Numbered from the stretch's first letter, positions 48,201 through 63,682 are shown. The stretch: 64,000 nucleotides of DNA from Stercorarius parasiticus (GCA_013396915.1 VWZL01000908.1:133944-197943), one strand, 5' to 3'. Translations and numbers: made by a program. The notes: generated by a model from the letters alone, not told the origin.

Positions 48201-49422
48201 TATCAACTGTGTAACTCGAGGCATCATTTCTATCTTCTTCTCCAGTCATAATTGAGAAATATTATGTTTCATACCATGCAGACATTAATATTTAAAGCAG
48301 TATAGCTTATGAAAACGGTAGGAGAATTGAAGCTGACAATACTGCATTATTTTAAGAAGAGTTTGAGGGAATTTCACTATTAAATTGCTGAGATATTGCA
48401 GAGGATCTAAATGCTGAATTGACAAATCCTGTTGCCTTCATGGACAGCTATCTGAAACACTCCAGTTTTCTTTAGTGAAATATATTGACATACTTTCTAT
48501 TTTACTAACTACCTTATAGATGGTAAGAAAAACTGCAAATAGCAGCGAACAACACTGAAGACATTTCTACACTTACAAAGGAACAAAAGGCATCAAACTC
48601 TTGCAAAAGCTGCAATCAAATGTAGCATCAAGACACAAAAGTGAAAGATATTCTATTCAATACTTGAAGAAAAAATGAGTCAACATTAAAATTCAATTCT
48701 TGTTTTTGCGTCTGCATGCATAAGAATGGATATTAGTCACTCATCTTTAAAAATACAGATGGACAGACCATCATTAAGTAGTTTTGTTAAACTTTGTGAA
48801 ATATATCTCTGCAACCATTAAGAATAATATTTACTTGAGACCAATGGGTCACAAAGGCCTGGATAAGTAAGGTGATACGTTCTTGGCATGACTGAGAAAT
48901 GAATTTTGGCCTGGTTGAGGTCTCCCATATGTGTCCTGCAAGTCCAGCTAATGAGGCAGGACAATCATTAAACTTGGCTGAATTAATATGACATGAACAG
49001 AAGAATCTGCAAATGCACAGACAGAGGTGAAAGTAGGTCACATTCTCACAATTTAAGTAGAAACAGTCTAGACAGCATTAGCATGTGCATTGTAAATCTT
49101 GTACTAAAAACCACAACACGAATCTGTAACATCTATTATGGCTGATAATAAATATAAGAATAGAAAAAACAACATGAAAAGATCATAGATATATGTAAAA
49201 TGAGAAAAAAGAAAAATTTCTTTAGCTGGTATTCAATGAATTAAAAATGTTTACAGCATACCCAGTAAATAATATGATTTCTAATATGATCAAAAATAAC
49301 TGATTTAGCAATCATTTTGAGGTCATATCTTTCACATCAAATGCTGATGACTGTAACAAAAAGTAAATCTCTCTCTGTTAGTATATACAAAATAGTCAAA
49401 AATATTGCATCACAGTGAGAAC

Positions 49423-49600
49423 AAGCATTGGAACAGGCTGTCCAGGGAAGTGGTTGAGTCACCATCCCTGGAGGTATTTAAAAGACGGGTAGACACAGTG
49501 CTTCGCGACATGGTTTAGTAATGATTTTCTTCAGTGTTAGGCTGATGGTGGCACTTGATGATCTTAAAGGTCCCTTCCAACCTAGACAATTCTATGACTC
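49423..49600 (+). mobile_element. CR1 LINE 3' end fragment
   Basis: Begins at GCATTGGAACAGGCTGTCCA, continues with CACCATCCCTGGAGGTATTT and AAAAGACGGGTAGACACAGT, and ends with GATCTTAAAGGTCCCTTCCA then ACCTAGACAATTCTATGACT. It is a 5'-truncated copy of under 200 bases, from a different subfamily than the copy at 40770 to judge by its GTTAGGCTGATGG segment before the terminus. Confidence 0.9.
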
Positions 49601-52600
49601 TCTGCTCTTTTGGAAAAAATACCAATGCAACGTTGAATGGACATGGGAAGCAGCTATGGTGTGATGAAGACAACTGAAATATGAAATGCCTAATATGAAA
49701 TGCTGAAATATGAAAAATATTTGTGGGGGGTTTTTTTGAAAAAAATTCTAATACAGAAATGTTCTCAATTTAAATAAATGGAAGACTAATGTTCACACAA
49801 AATAAACAGCTGTATGTTGTGATTATCATTCAATATCTATATAATATGTGGTCTGACCAGTTGTCACGTGAAGTTTCTCTTCGAAATTTTTTGGTACACA
49901 AGGTACTGTCTTTTTCTGTGTGTTGTCGTTTTTAACTATCTACTCAAGACACAGGTATAGTTTTGGTCTCCACAACCACAAATGTCAAAGCAGCAAGACT
50001 CTAAAATGTGAAAGAACTGATGCCATAAATTCTGTCTCTTGAAGATCTCAAGATGAAGCTACATAAATAAGTAATATCTTCAAACTCTCCTTGAGGTCAA
50101 AAAGCCAACTAGGTATTTTACATATTTAAACCACAAGCTTATTTCCAGATAACTTTCAGGGGAAAAAAAAAATTAAAAAATTTACTTACACAGTTCTGAG
50201 AACTAGACTGATTACGTACACCAATATCAAAAGCTACATAAGTTGAAAGGGATCTGTCTTAGACATATTTTTATATGACTGTTACTCATGGATTTAAACC
50301 AAGATTCTCCCAGGGAGATTAAACAGCTTAACAGCCAGATGCCGCAGAGCAGTATCTGGCATATGTAGAGTTGATAAAGTTACCAACTTCGAAGTGAACA
50401 TGAGAGACTGCAAATGTTCCCAATCATTACAATCAAAACAGCAGAATGTATAGGTAAAAATTTTTAGTTGAGTAGTGTGTGGCTTAAAGCACAAGTAAAT
50501 ACCAACTGGTACATGGACATTCAGACTATATGGGTTATTCATGGTTATTCCAATTATTCAGTATTATACCAGTGTAGTCCGGAAAATAGACTTCTGCAGT
50601 GCACTCAGGAAGATTTCTTATTTGTTCTTTTTCTGATAATCTTGAGAACTCTCCAGATTGCCAGTAACAAAGCTTTCCAATTTTAAGTATAGGAAGTTGA
50701 TTCTTCTATTCTCATAGACTGACTTGATTCAAAGAGGGCCAAAAAGATGGCCCAAATTGTTACTGGTATTAATAAATTTTTCACAATTATAACATCTAAT
50801 GGAAAACATTCCATTTTCATGAATTCTACTGAGATCTGCCTGATATAATGTCTCAGAGAGAAGGCTCCCCCCAGATTTCCAGGGTCAGTGGCTGCAGGAA
50901 TGAACAGGTAAATTACTTCTCGGATGCTATTACATTAATTTTGCAGATAACATAAAAACACAAAAATATTTTGGTTTTCGTTGCAAAGTAGCTTTCTGAA
51001 TGCATCTTTGTTATGGATAAGTGACATGAACAATGTCCTGATATCCTCCATCAAAATACCTCATTTTGTACTCAATAGTGCAGCTCATAAAAATACAGCC
51101 TCCCTCATTTTCAGGAGCAGAAAGTTTCAACAAAACGCCAGTTATATTTTCAAAATTTCCGAAGTCTGCTTTTGAAAAATCTCACCTGTAGTATCTGGTA
51201 AATACTGTGTACTATTTTGTTCAGCTGAGCAGAATTTAATTAAAAACAAATCCACAAAAAGTATTCCTGGGACAACATTCCCAATTCCTTTAGCAAAATT
51301 TCAGATGGCTGAAAACTACCGGCAGGAAAAGACCTATACATTATTCTAGTATTTTCTTACTAGTCGCCTGCAGGATAGCACCCATTCTTTCCCAACAACA
51401 CTAGTGCTTTTCTCCCAAGCAATTTACAATATGGACTGGCAGGCCAAAAGTTATGTTATGAGAGATGGGGATACGTTATATGCATTGGTGCAGTGCTAAC
51501 AGTATAGAAAACCCTTTACTAGTAAGCCAGTGAGAGGAAACACTCCATCTATCCCAACAACAAGACAGCATTCTTTATCACCTATATGAAATAGATTAGC
51601 ATGTTTATCTTACCTCTCAAGGGAAAGATGCCAGTGTCATAGGCAACATCAAGTTTAGAGCACTGGCTAGCATTTTTTGCAGCGAGACAGAGACTGTGAC
51701 ACCCACAGAGAAAAGGTTACTGTTCACCTCCTAGAAGCAGTCCCTCTGGAGACCTCTTATGATGTTTACTGAATGTCAGAAGATTTTGCTGTTCCTGTCT
51801 GCTAGACTTGTGCTGCAGATAGACAGCAGGATTTCAGCATACAGTTAGCCTCTTTCTATCAGCTCCTAAATTCAATTAAAAGTGCCTATGGCACTTCTCT
51901 GCTAGGAAACATTTAGCACTGCCACAGACACTCATTCCGAGAAGAAGTCATTTCAAGGCACCAGAGCTCTTTTTAAAACCTCTGCTGTGTATGCATGAAC
52001 GACAGAGTCCACAAGTACCTGCACACAGTCACTATCAGAAAAAAGTACTAACGTCCTCAATACACTGACCTAGAGGTGACAACAGAACCGAAACAATGGC
52101 CACGGCTCCTTTTGATTACAAGTCTGTTATTTTGACATAGCACCTCTGGCCATGTTTACACTTTACACAAGACACATTTTTCCTTCTAAGCTTTGTTTTT
52201 TCCCTGTATATACTATAGTGGCTCAAAAGAAAACAGTGCAGCCATATGTTCCACTCTGGCCAGTGAGATCACCCATGAATATACAACTAAAACCTATCTG
52301 ATACATCATTTCTATTTCAAAAACCCATCTTATCACTTCATCTACTGACATATAAGCAGATCCATGGTCACACCAACCTATATTTTTTGTGATACAGTGA
52401 AGACCTCCAACCACTGAAGCGTAACAGGGATATTCTCCTTGCCCACATATTTGCTATGCCTCATTTACCCAGAACAAAATACCATTTTAGGTTATCTACA
52501 GATTCCCCATACAAGTTGATTACAGTAGCTTTCTGAGTCAGAGCAAGGCAATGAGAACAAAGGTTTGAAATTTAGTTGAAGCTAAAATCTTTACCCTGAG

Positions 52601-55600
52601 AAAATAATTAGTATATTTTTCAAACACAAATTGCAAGATTCCAAGGAAGTCCAAATTTTATTTTGCTAAATATTGTTGTCATTGCCCCATATTATTCTTA
52701 TGTGAAAACAGTGTCTGGAAGCTGTGCAAGATTTATCCAAATTCTGCCTTCATTTGCACTCAGAGAACTTCATAGGAACTAAATTGTTTTCATATCTTTC
52801 ATCCTGAAATTATTATTTTAATCGGTGACAGAAGCTATAATTCAGTCTTTACTTAAAGACAAAGAAATAACAAAAGCTACTATAAACACTTCAACCCTCA
52901 AAACCTAATCAAGAAGTAAAGCTAGAATGGGACTAGACAGTAGATGCGAAAAATAGAAACATTCATTTAGTTAATCCATTTGAAGGTGCTTTCCCAGTTA
53001 CATTCATAACCATCAGTCAGGAAATTATGGAAGATAAAATACTGTCTGCTGGTGACTGTTTAGTAGCTTACATGAAAACAGGTGGTGATCTCAACTTCAT
53101 GATTTCCATACATTTTTGAGAGGTATCTACTATTTAGCTGATTCAGAAAAGAAGCCAGTGACAGGTTGGGTTGCAACTCACCCACTGAAAGTGATTCCTT
53201 CTGACTCAGTTATTTCAGTAGAGAAGGAAGCTTTCTTCATTTTCTAGTTTGCCAGTCCAATAGGTTTTAAAATATCTCCTATGTTCTTGAAAACACGGAG
53301 ATTATTGAAAAGGTAAATAGTTGTACATAACCCCCCTTTTTTGTTTATCTTTCTTTCAAGAAAAATGCATTTATGGTTGGAGTGGAATTTAATAAGATTC
53401 TAATAGAAAATTCTGACTGACTGCCATATTCAAATAGCATATTGAAAAATCTTACAGAATTTCCCTGACAACCAGACAAATATCTTCCAACTATTATTCT
53501 GTAATGTGTAACCGCATAATTCATATTAAAAAGTATGGTTAAGAAGATTAAGAAGATAAATGCAATTTCGAAGTATGAGAGCATCCTAGTCAATAGATTA
53601 ATTTTACTTAGAAGACATATTTGTCCCCAGGTGTTTACCTCTTGCAGTAGTTTTAAGTCAATTCCATTATATCTCTTGGAAAAAAAACCCACACTGGTAA
53701 CAAAGTAAGGTTATTAAGTAGAGGCAACTCTTAAAAGATAACTGACTTTTGGCAGTATTTCTAATTAGTCTATCCTTGTTCTTTAGTTACACAGTCTTAC
53801 AAGCAGGATGTTCAACTAAATGAAAGCTACTGTATTTACAAGTTCAAGAGGAATCCCAGCAGTCCATCATTTAGTGTGTGATCATTACTTGTGGAAGCAA
53901 CTATTGAAGGCTGTGGCTATGCTGAAGGCACCTGGCTATGTTCCTAAATGCACTCAGATGAAACAAAGCAGAGATGAGAATTACTGAAAGTGAAACCACT
54001 ACTATGTTCTTCCCGGGTGTTATTTTGGTTTCTATCACAAATCAAAGCTAAAAAGCTTCTCTGATTTTTCAGTGGTTGCCAATAGAAACAATTAGCCACT
54101 CCTATCAGGGTGGGTGGCTGACATGTAATAGGATGCTACCAAGAATTCTTTTTTTCCTCAAAATATGCTAGCATCAAAAGGAGAAGAAAGAAAGAATTAC
54201 TTTCTGCTCTGAACACTCATTTTAATATCAATGCACAACTTTGTTTAAAAGAAGAGTGGTGGCAAACATTTAGACCCTGGGCCTAGGACCTCCAGGTCTT
54301 CCTGTCCCACTGCAAGTACGCAGGAGGCTCACATTAGGGCTCCAGTTGTTTGTAATGACAGCACAGACACCTGCTCACACAATCGGGGAATATGGCCCTA
54401 AAGAAAAGAGGAATCAGTTAACTCATCTATACAAATCTCTTTCTGCTACCCACTCAGATTCTGAACACCACCAGCCACAGAGCTGAGAGGCAGTCTACTG
54501 TCCAGGCTTCCACAACTGCCTGACCTTTCCTCTAAGCTTATTAGCCCACAGCAGATCGAACTTCAGCAGCCCTTCTGGGGCCATGGACTTTGTTGAATTT
54601 TAGATGATCATTGGTGTTCTGAGCCTCAGGTAAATCCTTCAGTGCTGCTCTTCTTATCACAAAGTAATTACCTGGCCTTTCTTCAGGCCTGTTTGAATTC
54701 ATGGGTGGAATTCAGCGAAAAGGTTAAGGAGTCAAAAATCAAATTAGAATTTGTTTTCAGTCAGTTTTCCTGCCTTCATACCAGATGGAGTCAGCAATTT
54801 GGGAAGTCTGACAGGCAACTTGACTGAGTCTATCAGATGGTCAATTGATCACTTTCATGTTTGCCAAAAAGTTTGGGGATAAAAACCAAAAGCATATTCT
54901 ATTGACATTAAAATACATAGACGACAGACAGATCTCTGAAATGTTACAGTAAAACACTTTGGAGTGGGAGGATTTTTTGCTTTAAGAACTAGAGACTTTT
55001 CTCTCTAAACAGAGTGACCAGTGACTATGAACATTAAACAATTGTCTGTAGATTTTCACGTGGAGTCAGGGGAAGCACTTTGTAAACCAGAAAACCAGAA
55101 AACCATTTCTCAGAAGAGCTGATTTTATACTCTCTGCAAAAGACAGTATTTGATTAAATAGCTAGAGAAGCATGGACTAAGTCCTGGAGTATCTGTATGC
55201 TATGCTCTGGCTTGTTGCAAGCACACTTTTGTTCAGATCAAGTTGGGTAAAGACTGAAATCTGTTACATTTGCAGGTCACAACTCTAATTTCAAATAGGT
55301 TCAAATTGCTGAGCTATTTGAATTTATCCATTTGAGATGCTGTCATACTCAATGCAGATCCAATAGGATCCTTCAGCAGCCTTTCATTGAGAGCTGCCCT
55401 GCCCCCACCTTTCTCCTTACTAGACAAGAGGCTTAGAAGATATTCTAAGCCAAATATCGGCAATAATCTTTTTGTTAAATATACTGCAACTCTCTAACCT
55501 TTCCAAATAACACAAGAAGAAGCTACGTAGTACAGAATAAGGATGATAAATACTACATTGGATGCTTTGCTATTTATCCCATTTTACATGAAATTGATTT

Positions 55601-58600
55601 AAACTTAAAAATCAATGGCAACTCCCCTGCCCATCTCTTGATATCTTGAATTCTGAGAAGTAGAAAAAGTTCAAAATCTCCTATTTATGTTCTACATGAA
55701 AAAAAAAAAAAACACCAAAAACCAACATAACACCAAAAAGCAACTATTCAGACTGTTTGTGTAGAACCTTCTCTGAGAATATTATTTTGGTTAAATTTAT
55801 AGTAATTACGGTTATCAGATGAAGGCAATGTGTAACTAACTAAAGAAATACATAGCTATTCATTTTGTCTCTACCCATATCTTTTTTGTATCAAGAATTA
55901 GTCAAGACTACTACTTATAAGATATTTTCATTTCTATTTTTCATAATAGTCTCTATGTCAGCTTGATACTCTAAGATTTAAAATTGTATAACAATTCTTA
56001 AGTTATATTCGTGACTGAAGGAAGCAGATTCACTTCAGAAAGCAAAAGCCCTCCAGAACAAAATATTCATATACACTTGCTATTTTTTAATTTCTCCATC
56101 ATTACATATAGCCCATATGTTGTAATATACTGTGATGTATAGAGTTATCAGCATAATACATTAGTCTTCCTTTTATGCAAAAAGTAGCAGATATGACTAC
56201 TGATGTTAGTACATCAATATTAAAGAGTTTATTATTCTCAGATTTTCTCTCTTAAGCAGATTTTTTTAAAATAAGCTATTTCAATGTCATATTTTTATAA
56301 ATTAAACTATAGTTCTCTTCCCTGTCTTCCGTAGTATGTACTTTATTGGACTAATTCATGTAGATTTAATACTGTCTGTGCTATATAAGTAAATAATTTT
56401 AATTTGGCCATCTGCCCTAGAAAATACTTCATTACAATACATCTCCAAGGCCATACTCAGGCTTGCACTCAGAGACATCAGGGAAGAGATCTAATGGAAG
56501 TTTATGAGGGCAGCAGATGTTCATTCCTGCTGTTTGATGTTGGTGACATCTGAGACTTTACCACTAAGAAATCCAAGAATAGAAGAAGTCACAAGAGCAG
56601 CATGCAAACTTCCTGCAAACATTCTACTAGTGAGATCATTATTAACAGAAACCAGTAGGAATTTATGTGCAGTCAATTCTAAGAGCTTCTTCAGCAGTTT
56701 ATTCCTCTTTGGTACATTCCCTCCCCTTACTTCTAAACAGAATTCAGAATTGCCCCATTGGTCAGGCTCATTTTATGAAAGCTAAATACCTGAGGCTCTG
56801 TAAGGCTTTTGGGGCTGGGAGGTCTCTACAAAATCAGAGGGTTCTTGTGACAAAGTATCTTCAACTAGAGCACAGGTATTTACTCTCCTATTTACTCCTG
56901 TTGGACCTAAAATTTACTGAGTTGAATGGTTGTTATTTTCATTCATGTAACATTTTGGTTTTTTAAATATTTGCACATATATCTTTATCTCAGATTCAAT
57001 GGCTGATACTAGAAAATTTGATGCCTGTTTTGGAGCAAAAACATAGCATAAAAATATTCAAGTACTTAAATTATTTGTAAGCCTAAGTTCTGTTTTCCAA
57101 AGTGACAGTGGCATTTACAGACCCAAAATTAATTGATTGTCAATGGGTCTCTGGTTTCTACTTATGTAATTAATTTATGATTATGAGACTTAGACTCCTA
57201 AGTCACATAAGAACCTTTAGCAAGTTTCTATTAAAGATTCATGAATAAATAAATTCACAAAGATCAAATGAACAATTACATGATAGATACACTGAGGGAT
57301 GAAAAGTTATTGGTAATAATAACTACTATTGCTTCTAGTTGTCTACTAATATCTATGGACCATCACTTCCATACAAAATATTCCCAAGTATTAACCTTTC
57401 TAGGAAAAAAATATGATTTTATCATATCAATGGAATTTAAGACTATCTACTTTTGATCTTATTGATAGGACTTTTCTTGGAGGGGAGAAAGAGGATACAG
57501 GGATGCCAGTTATCATGATGATTTCAATGAAGTGAACGGAAGTTCCAGATTTTGTTGAAGGAAACTAGAGATTTAACATCTGCTAAAATCCATACAGATC
57601 AAAATATACAGCGAGAACGGCTCTCAATAGGTGAAATCTTTTAGTCACTAGATTTATACCAAATAATACATAAAAAATCTCACTAGCTTCCATTACTCAA
57701 GTGACTATGTATATAACCTGGGAGGTGAGACAAAAGGGAAAAAAGCAGCCATTCTGCAGCTTTCCAGCTTGCTTTTTTTGCCAACAGCCATTACTAAATT
57801 AAACTCTGCAGTAGCAGATCCTTTCAACTGACTACACTGGGCTTTAGATTAAGTTTTCAGTGACCAATGGATAAGACAAAGAATATAATGTATTATGTTA
57901 AGAATTCAGGCTCCTGCAACAATTAGTGGGAAAATATACTCACATGGTATTTGCAAAACTTCCTGCTTTATAGTTCACTTCACAGTACATGTACATATGT
58001 ACATTTTAAAGGGTTGCATTAACTGGAAAACAGAGACAATACAGCAAGAAAAATTTCTTGACTCTACTGTTCTAAGGAAACACTGAACTCCCTCCACAGT
58101 CCACAGCATACAACCAAAACAAATTATTCATGACTTTACTAGAGGTGACAATAATAATTACAGAGGTCAAAATTCTTCTCTTTTTATGTATTCCCCCCTT
58201 CTATGCATTTACATCTCATTTTCAAGATAATTTGGTTTCCAGCCAAATAATTTTGTTTTGGTATTTGCAAGTTTTCATTTTTGTTGTTGTTAAGACTTAT
58301 TGTGGGCAATGCAGCAGCAGAACAAAGTGAACAACGAACCTGCAGACAAATATGTGCAAAATCAACCTCATTTCTATGGAGTCATTTCTTTTTGCCTTAG
58401 AAATTTTCCACCTTATTTGAGCTCTTGTGCTTAGTGTTTTGTACAGCGTGATTGAATGGGCAAATCACTGCAGCCCAGAAATGTTCTTTCACATACACAG
58501 TTCCTAACTAGCCCCCTTAACTCGTATTTATTTTTTTCAACATGAAAGAAAAGAAAAAGCTCTTTATATGAGTAAAAACAGAATCTCCCCAGAACATCAT

Positions 58601-61600
58601 TCTATCTGTTGTTGTTAATCAGCTCCCTTAACCTTTATCCAGTAATGCATTTTTTGAAAACTGTTTTGTTGTGTTCTGTAAAATAATGGGGCCACAGGCA
58701 CCGTTAACCAGTCATGCCTCCTCATTTTTCTAATAGCCTTAATGGCATAATAAAGTATCATCAGCTAAATAACACAAGACTGATAGTGAACAAATAACTA
58801 TGCCCAAGAAACTCTCTTTTAATTCACACATTTGAGCCCTAGTCTTTTAATCTTCTACATAAATTCTCATAGCTCCTTGGTACAATTGCCAAATCAAGCC
58901 TTTTGAAATTTCATCTGAAAAATGCCATAATGCAACACAACTGCCTTTTGGCTAAACTGCTACTAAACTTCTCCTAAACTACAGCATAAGGAGGAACTTA
59001 CCCCAAAATACCATGTTCCAGGGTGAACTATGTATCTGTGCTTTGACAGTTAGTGACTAAGAATATAAATCAAATTAATAGATGGATTAGATAAAACTAT
59101 ATTAAGGATAAATTAAGTATTGATAAACTTGATAAGTCATGATATTACTCTAATGTGCCACAACAGAGAATGGCATATGGCAGAACGAAATGTCATTTAG
59201 AATGCTGAAATGTGCTACAGAATCAGACTAGTGATATGACAGGAACACTAAATAGCAAAATAGAAATCTGGAAGAGTGGTCTCTAGTAGTGAAAACCTCC
59301 AGCTTTTAGTTCTAGTGTAGCCAAATATAAGACTACAAGAAAAAAATCACAAACAAACCAAAACCAAACCCACAACCCAGTAAACGCTATTACTACCTTT
59401 CTTCTTAATCCTTATATCAATAAAAAATACCACTCAATTTAAATAACTGAACACTTGCTAGGAATGGGGTTCAGGACAAATTCCAGAAGACTAGGAACTG
59501 ACATTCAAACTGTTAAATTCTGCAATTAAGATCAATGTCATTGATTCAGGCAGGAAGACCAGTTATCATGCAATTTCATGTGTGAAGATACATATAAACA
59601 GCAAGAGAAGTTTCCTGCTTTGGATACCATGTAGAAATAAGAACATATTACTGAGATTTTAAAATCCTTTATCCATAAGTACTGTCTTGGTCCATTTACA
59701 AATCCTATTTTCTAAAACACTGGATGTTTGTATAAGAACAATTATAAGAATATTCCTGCAGTTCTTTAAAGAGATTTTTTCTATAAACAAGTCATAAATC
59801 TTTCTTAAATATTTTTCATCTCAAAAGAGATATTTAGTCAAAACTGACTTCATACTTTTGAGTTATGTGCATGATTTCTCAACTTCTAGCAGAAAAATAA
59901 GTATCATCAGAAACATGGTAGAAGCAAGTATGATGTAATGGTTAACTTAACAGAGTAACAAGACCATCTAATAAATCATATGCTGTAGTTGTCATACACA
60001 TTTTCACTTTCATGAGATCAGGGCTATACCTTCTGTGCCAAAATCTACAATCTTCACAAGTTGTCAGGATTTGACAAGGGGTTCATCTAGGAAAGCATCA
60101 GAAAACAAAAATGAATTATTTGCTCCATGTAAGCACTTGACATCTGGATCTCAACTGAAACATGACCCTGAGAAATGAAGGAATCTGCATTGCAGTGATA
60201 TCAGTTTCCATTTCACACAGAGCAAAGAGCATGTAGGTGAAAATCCATGTTTAAAAAGAAACTAAAGTAAAAATAAAATATTTCATAAGCTTGACTTCTA
60301 AAGCAAAACAGTGGTGGTTAGTGTACTTAATGCTATCTAAACTGGCAGCCCAGGAGACTGATACAATTTTCTTTAGCCAGTATGCAAGCAGTGTGTCTCA
60401 CAAGCTTTCCAATGAACTAAGGCATGTAAGGACCATTTACAAAGATGACAGGACATTAACTAATTCAAAAGGTCCTGAAAATACTGTTAGGAAGAACATT
60501 ATATTAACAGAATTTTTATTGCATGAGATTTAACAGAGTTAAAGAGAACTTTTACATGAGTTCTCCTACTTACACAGTTCTCGCAACAATTGCTTGCTTA
60601 CACTATTGGCTTTAGGGTAAACTGAATAAGAGTCTAAGCAAAAGAAGTACAATTTCTTCTTCATCTTTTCTGTGGGAGTCAACTGAACCTTGAGATCTAA
60701 TTGCCATGTGTTAATGTGAATATTAAATTAACATTGCTGTAGTCACAAAATATCTAATCCTCTTAAAAATATTTCCACAATCTTTGATATTATACTAAAA
60801 ATAATTGACCTAGACAAGAAGCATCAAGAAAGCCATTATTATTTCTAGCTGAACAACAGACAAAGCTAATGACAAGCAAATGTAGACAACCTACCAGCTA
60901 CGTATCTCTTTTATTTTAAATGGCAGTGCAAAAGAATGAATTGATTCAACAAAGATATTGGGCAACTAGAATATAGAAAAACATGGAGACCTGCTACAAG
61001 CCAGCTGGAATCAGTTTCTTCTTACTTGCCTGAGTAACATCTTTTTAAGGATTCAAGATGCAAACATGTTGAAGTAACCTGAAGATCATTTAACAATTTG
61101 ACATATACAGAGAGAAAGAGCCGAGGCAAAAGCAATGTATGTGGATCCCAGGAGGATAATCCACCTGAGTTATAACATTTTCAAATGTGCTGCATAATGT
61201 AAGTATAAATAGGACACAGGTGCCTTTGCTGTTGCATAGAAACAGGTGCACTGAGGCGAACCAAGTTATTTTTAATAAAGTAATTTCCATTTTAGACAAC
61301 ATAAGGTGGAGATTCTAGAAACAGCTTCCAAATTCTGAAGTGCCTGGTGCTGCCCACTAACACACAGACAAGTCTACATGCTTTGTAAAAATAGAGTACC
61401 ATGTTGGATTAAACATCAGAACTGGAGATAGGATAAAACCTTGGTGCCAAAAATTAATCCAGGAAACACTACTATTCAAGCATATCTACCAGGCTAAAGA
61501 TCTAGCAAACAAAGAATCACGCCACTGAAAATATCACTGGCATGCAGATTAACCAAATTAAACCAATGTCATAAACAGGAAGAGTAAAATAAAAGATAAT

Positions 61601-63682
61601 TAGATATGCTGTAATAGTATTTTTAACTTGCACTATGATTTAAAATCTAAGTAATTCTGTAAAAACAATAAGCTACCTTTACTGCAGACTACTGTCATCG
61701 CATTGTGATACAGTCTCAGGCTCTGACTGTAAAACAGTGCTAGGGGAGGCTTAGCTGTACTTGAACAGAAACTTTACAAAAAACACAGTGTACTTCTGAA
61801 TGCAGTGTCAGCAATATACTAGCCAGATTGGAGTCGTTTTTTCAAAGAAACAGTCTTAGCCAGCATCTAAGCTTGGCACTTAAGACCTCTGATGCACACC
61901 ACCCTTTCATCTCAGGTTCATCACTAGCCACGTGTAATTATTGAAATGACATGCCTTTTGAGAAAATATAGCTCTTACTAGCTCTAGAGTGTACAGAACA
62001 TTATAGTCTGAGGAAACTAACTACTTTTTCAGCAGGTTCTTTTCTATTTCCTCACTTAAACTATTTTGAAATATTGTTCAGTGCCAAGAACCAGCTGTAG
62101 TATTCCAACAAAGAAATAGTTCATTTAACTGCTAAGCAAGTGATAAATAGCTACAATTAGTTGCAGCCTGAGGGGGCAATGTTTTATGCTGATTACAGAT
62201 TTGGTACCTTAAATTCAGAAGTATTGGTCCTACTAGCATTTTGGCTGCAAAATATAGCTACCTTCTTGTACTGGATTTGATCCATAAAATCCAACTCTTA
62301 GTATATGTTTCCAGATTTCTCTATGATCCAGAGGGATCCCCATTTCAGCTCCAGTATATCTCCAGTCCATATGTGCGCAAAGATTTATGGGAGCCTCTGT
62401 AGGTAAAAGGATCTATAAAAAATCATATCCACATTCTATCAAACAGTATAATCTAAAGGTAAAGGAGAAATGGAGACAGCAATGAGGATACAGATCGGTT
62501 ATTAAAATTGTAATTTTCCATCTGTTATTACAAATCAAGATCTGCATTAACCCTGACCATAGGGGGGAAAATATAAAAATGCTGAAAAGCACAAGAACCT
62601 TCCAGTAACAGCAAAATATCAGATGCAACCTACATTGTGGATTTAAATGCATTGTATGGCTAGCAGAACCAATGTTAAGATATAGAGGACCTAGGGGATG
62701 GCAAATTTCAGGGTCATTTCAGGGTATTTGTGAATAAAAATATCAGCGAACAAAATTTTTCTTAGTTAGTAAAGTGCTTATTAATAGAATTTGAAGAGGT
62801 AGATTGACGTATCTTCAAGACAACTATAATGACCTCAAGTGGGAACCCTGATAATTATATGTCACCATACCTCATTTGTTCATGTATCAACAGCTTGCTG
62901 TGATTTCTGAAAAGGTTACGCAGAAGCTCCTTACTTCAGATACTGCATCTTTTTTACAATGAAAGGACAATTTTATATTAAACAAACTGTGAGACTCGTT
63001 TACATTTCTAGGTCTGATATAGACTTCCTGTGTGATTTTGAATTTAATTTCACTGTACTTCATCTCCCCATCTGTTTTGAGAATGCTAAGACACTACAAC
63101 AATGAAGACCACATAAGAAACTAGACATGTGTATTGCAACCTTCCTTAGCAACAAAAAACTCAGGGCTTGTGTCTCTTTAGGAAGATTGATAATGGATGT
63201 TCCATCTTAACATCCTAAGAAGAAATTTTTTTATCAGGGACATACTGCGTATCTTGATTAACTATATATCTACAGTATAAAAAATAAATGTCAGGGCCAT
63301 TAGGTAAGAAACTGTAGCTTTTTTTTAGTTCAAAACTCATACTCCAAAATTGTACTGTATATTAAAAGATTAATCAAATATGTATGTGTATATGGTCTAT
63401 ACAAATAATTATCATACATGGAAAAGACATTTGTAAGAAGAACACTCTCAAGTTAGATCCATCACACTCTTGTATACCATCTGAACGTAGCAACTTGTTT
63501 TGAAGATGGATGTCCTGACGGGGGTGAAGTTGTTGAGACCACAGAGATTAATTTGTTGATATTCTTAAAAAATATTCTTTAATGTTAAGATATTTTAAGT
63601 AAGATCAATGTATGCAACTTCTTAATTCGTCAGTTTTTATATTCTTTGTCCATCACTAGCATTTTTCTTAACTTTATTCTAG
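49601..63682. other. AT-rich DNA, no recognised gene or repeat family
   Basis: Open frames stay below 116 codons and lack domains. A short repeat of AATATGAAATGC-like units lies just right of the CR1 (about 49676-49715). An AAAACCAG triplet repeat lies at 55083-55102 and an A/C-rich run at 59339-59380. Exon-like segments on the minus strand at 51187-51225 and 51614-51693 are treated separately. Confidence 0.45.
51614..51693 (-). other. Exon-shaped segment, 80 bases, minus strand
   Basis: On the minus strand the acceptor CCTTTTCTCTGTGGGTGTCACAG precedes an 80-base segment that ends TTGAGAG/GTAAGATA, a strong donor. One frame is open across it (26 codons, including QCSKLDVAYDTGIFPLR). The peptide is not recognised. 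The other two frames contain stops. As with the other exon-shaped segments, the open frame alone is not significant at this length. Confidence 0.25.

Larger units (their letters stand above)
41300..49422. other. AT-rich DNA, no recognised gene
   Basis: Open frames of up to 112 codons (for example 42741-43076 and 46330-46668, both minus) show no domains. Notable structures are the inverted repeat at 41552-41581, the hairpin at 42175-42204 and a small hairpin at 46582-46600 (AATTACAG, 3-base loop, CTGTAATT). Confidence 0.45.

Noticed and set aside
51187..51225. 39-base minus-strand segment with ACTACAG/GTGAGA donor and open frame
   Set aside because: The pyrimidine tract of the acceptor is interrupted by purines, and 13 open codons carry no statistical weight.
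53345..53692. 115-codon minus-strand frame with hydrophobic segment
   Set aside because: AT-rich DNA yields hydrophobic chance frames. No homologous domain was recognised and splice signals are ambiguous.
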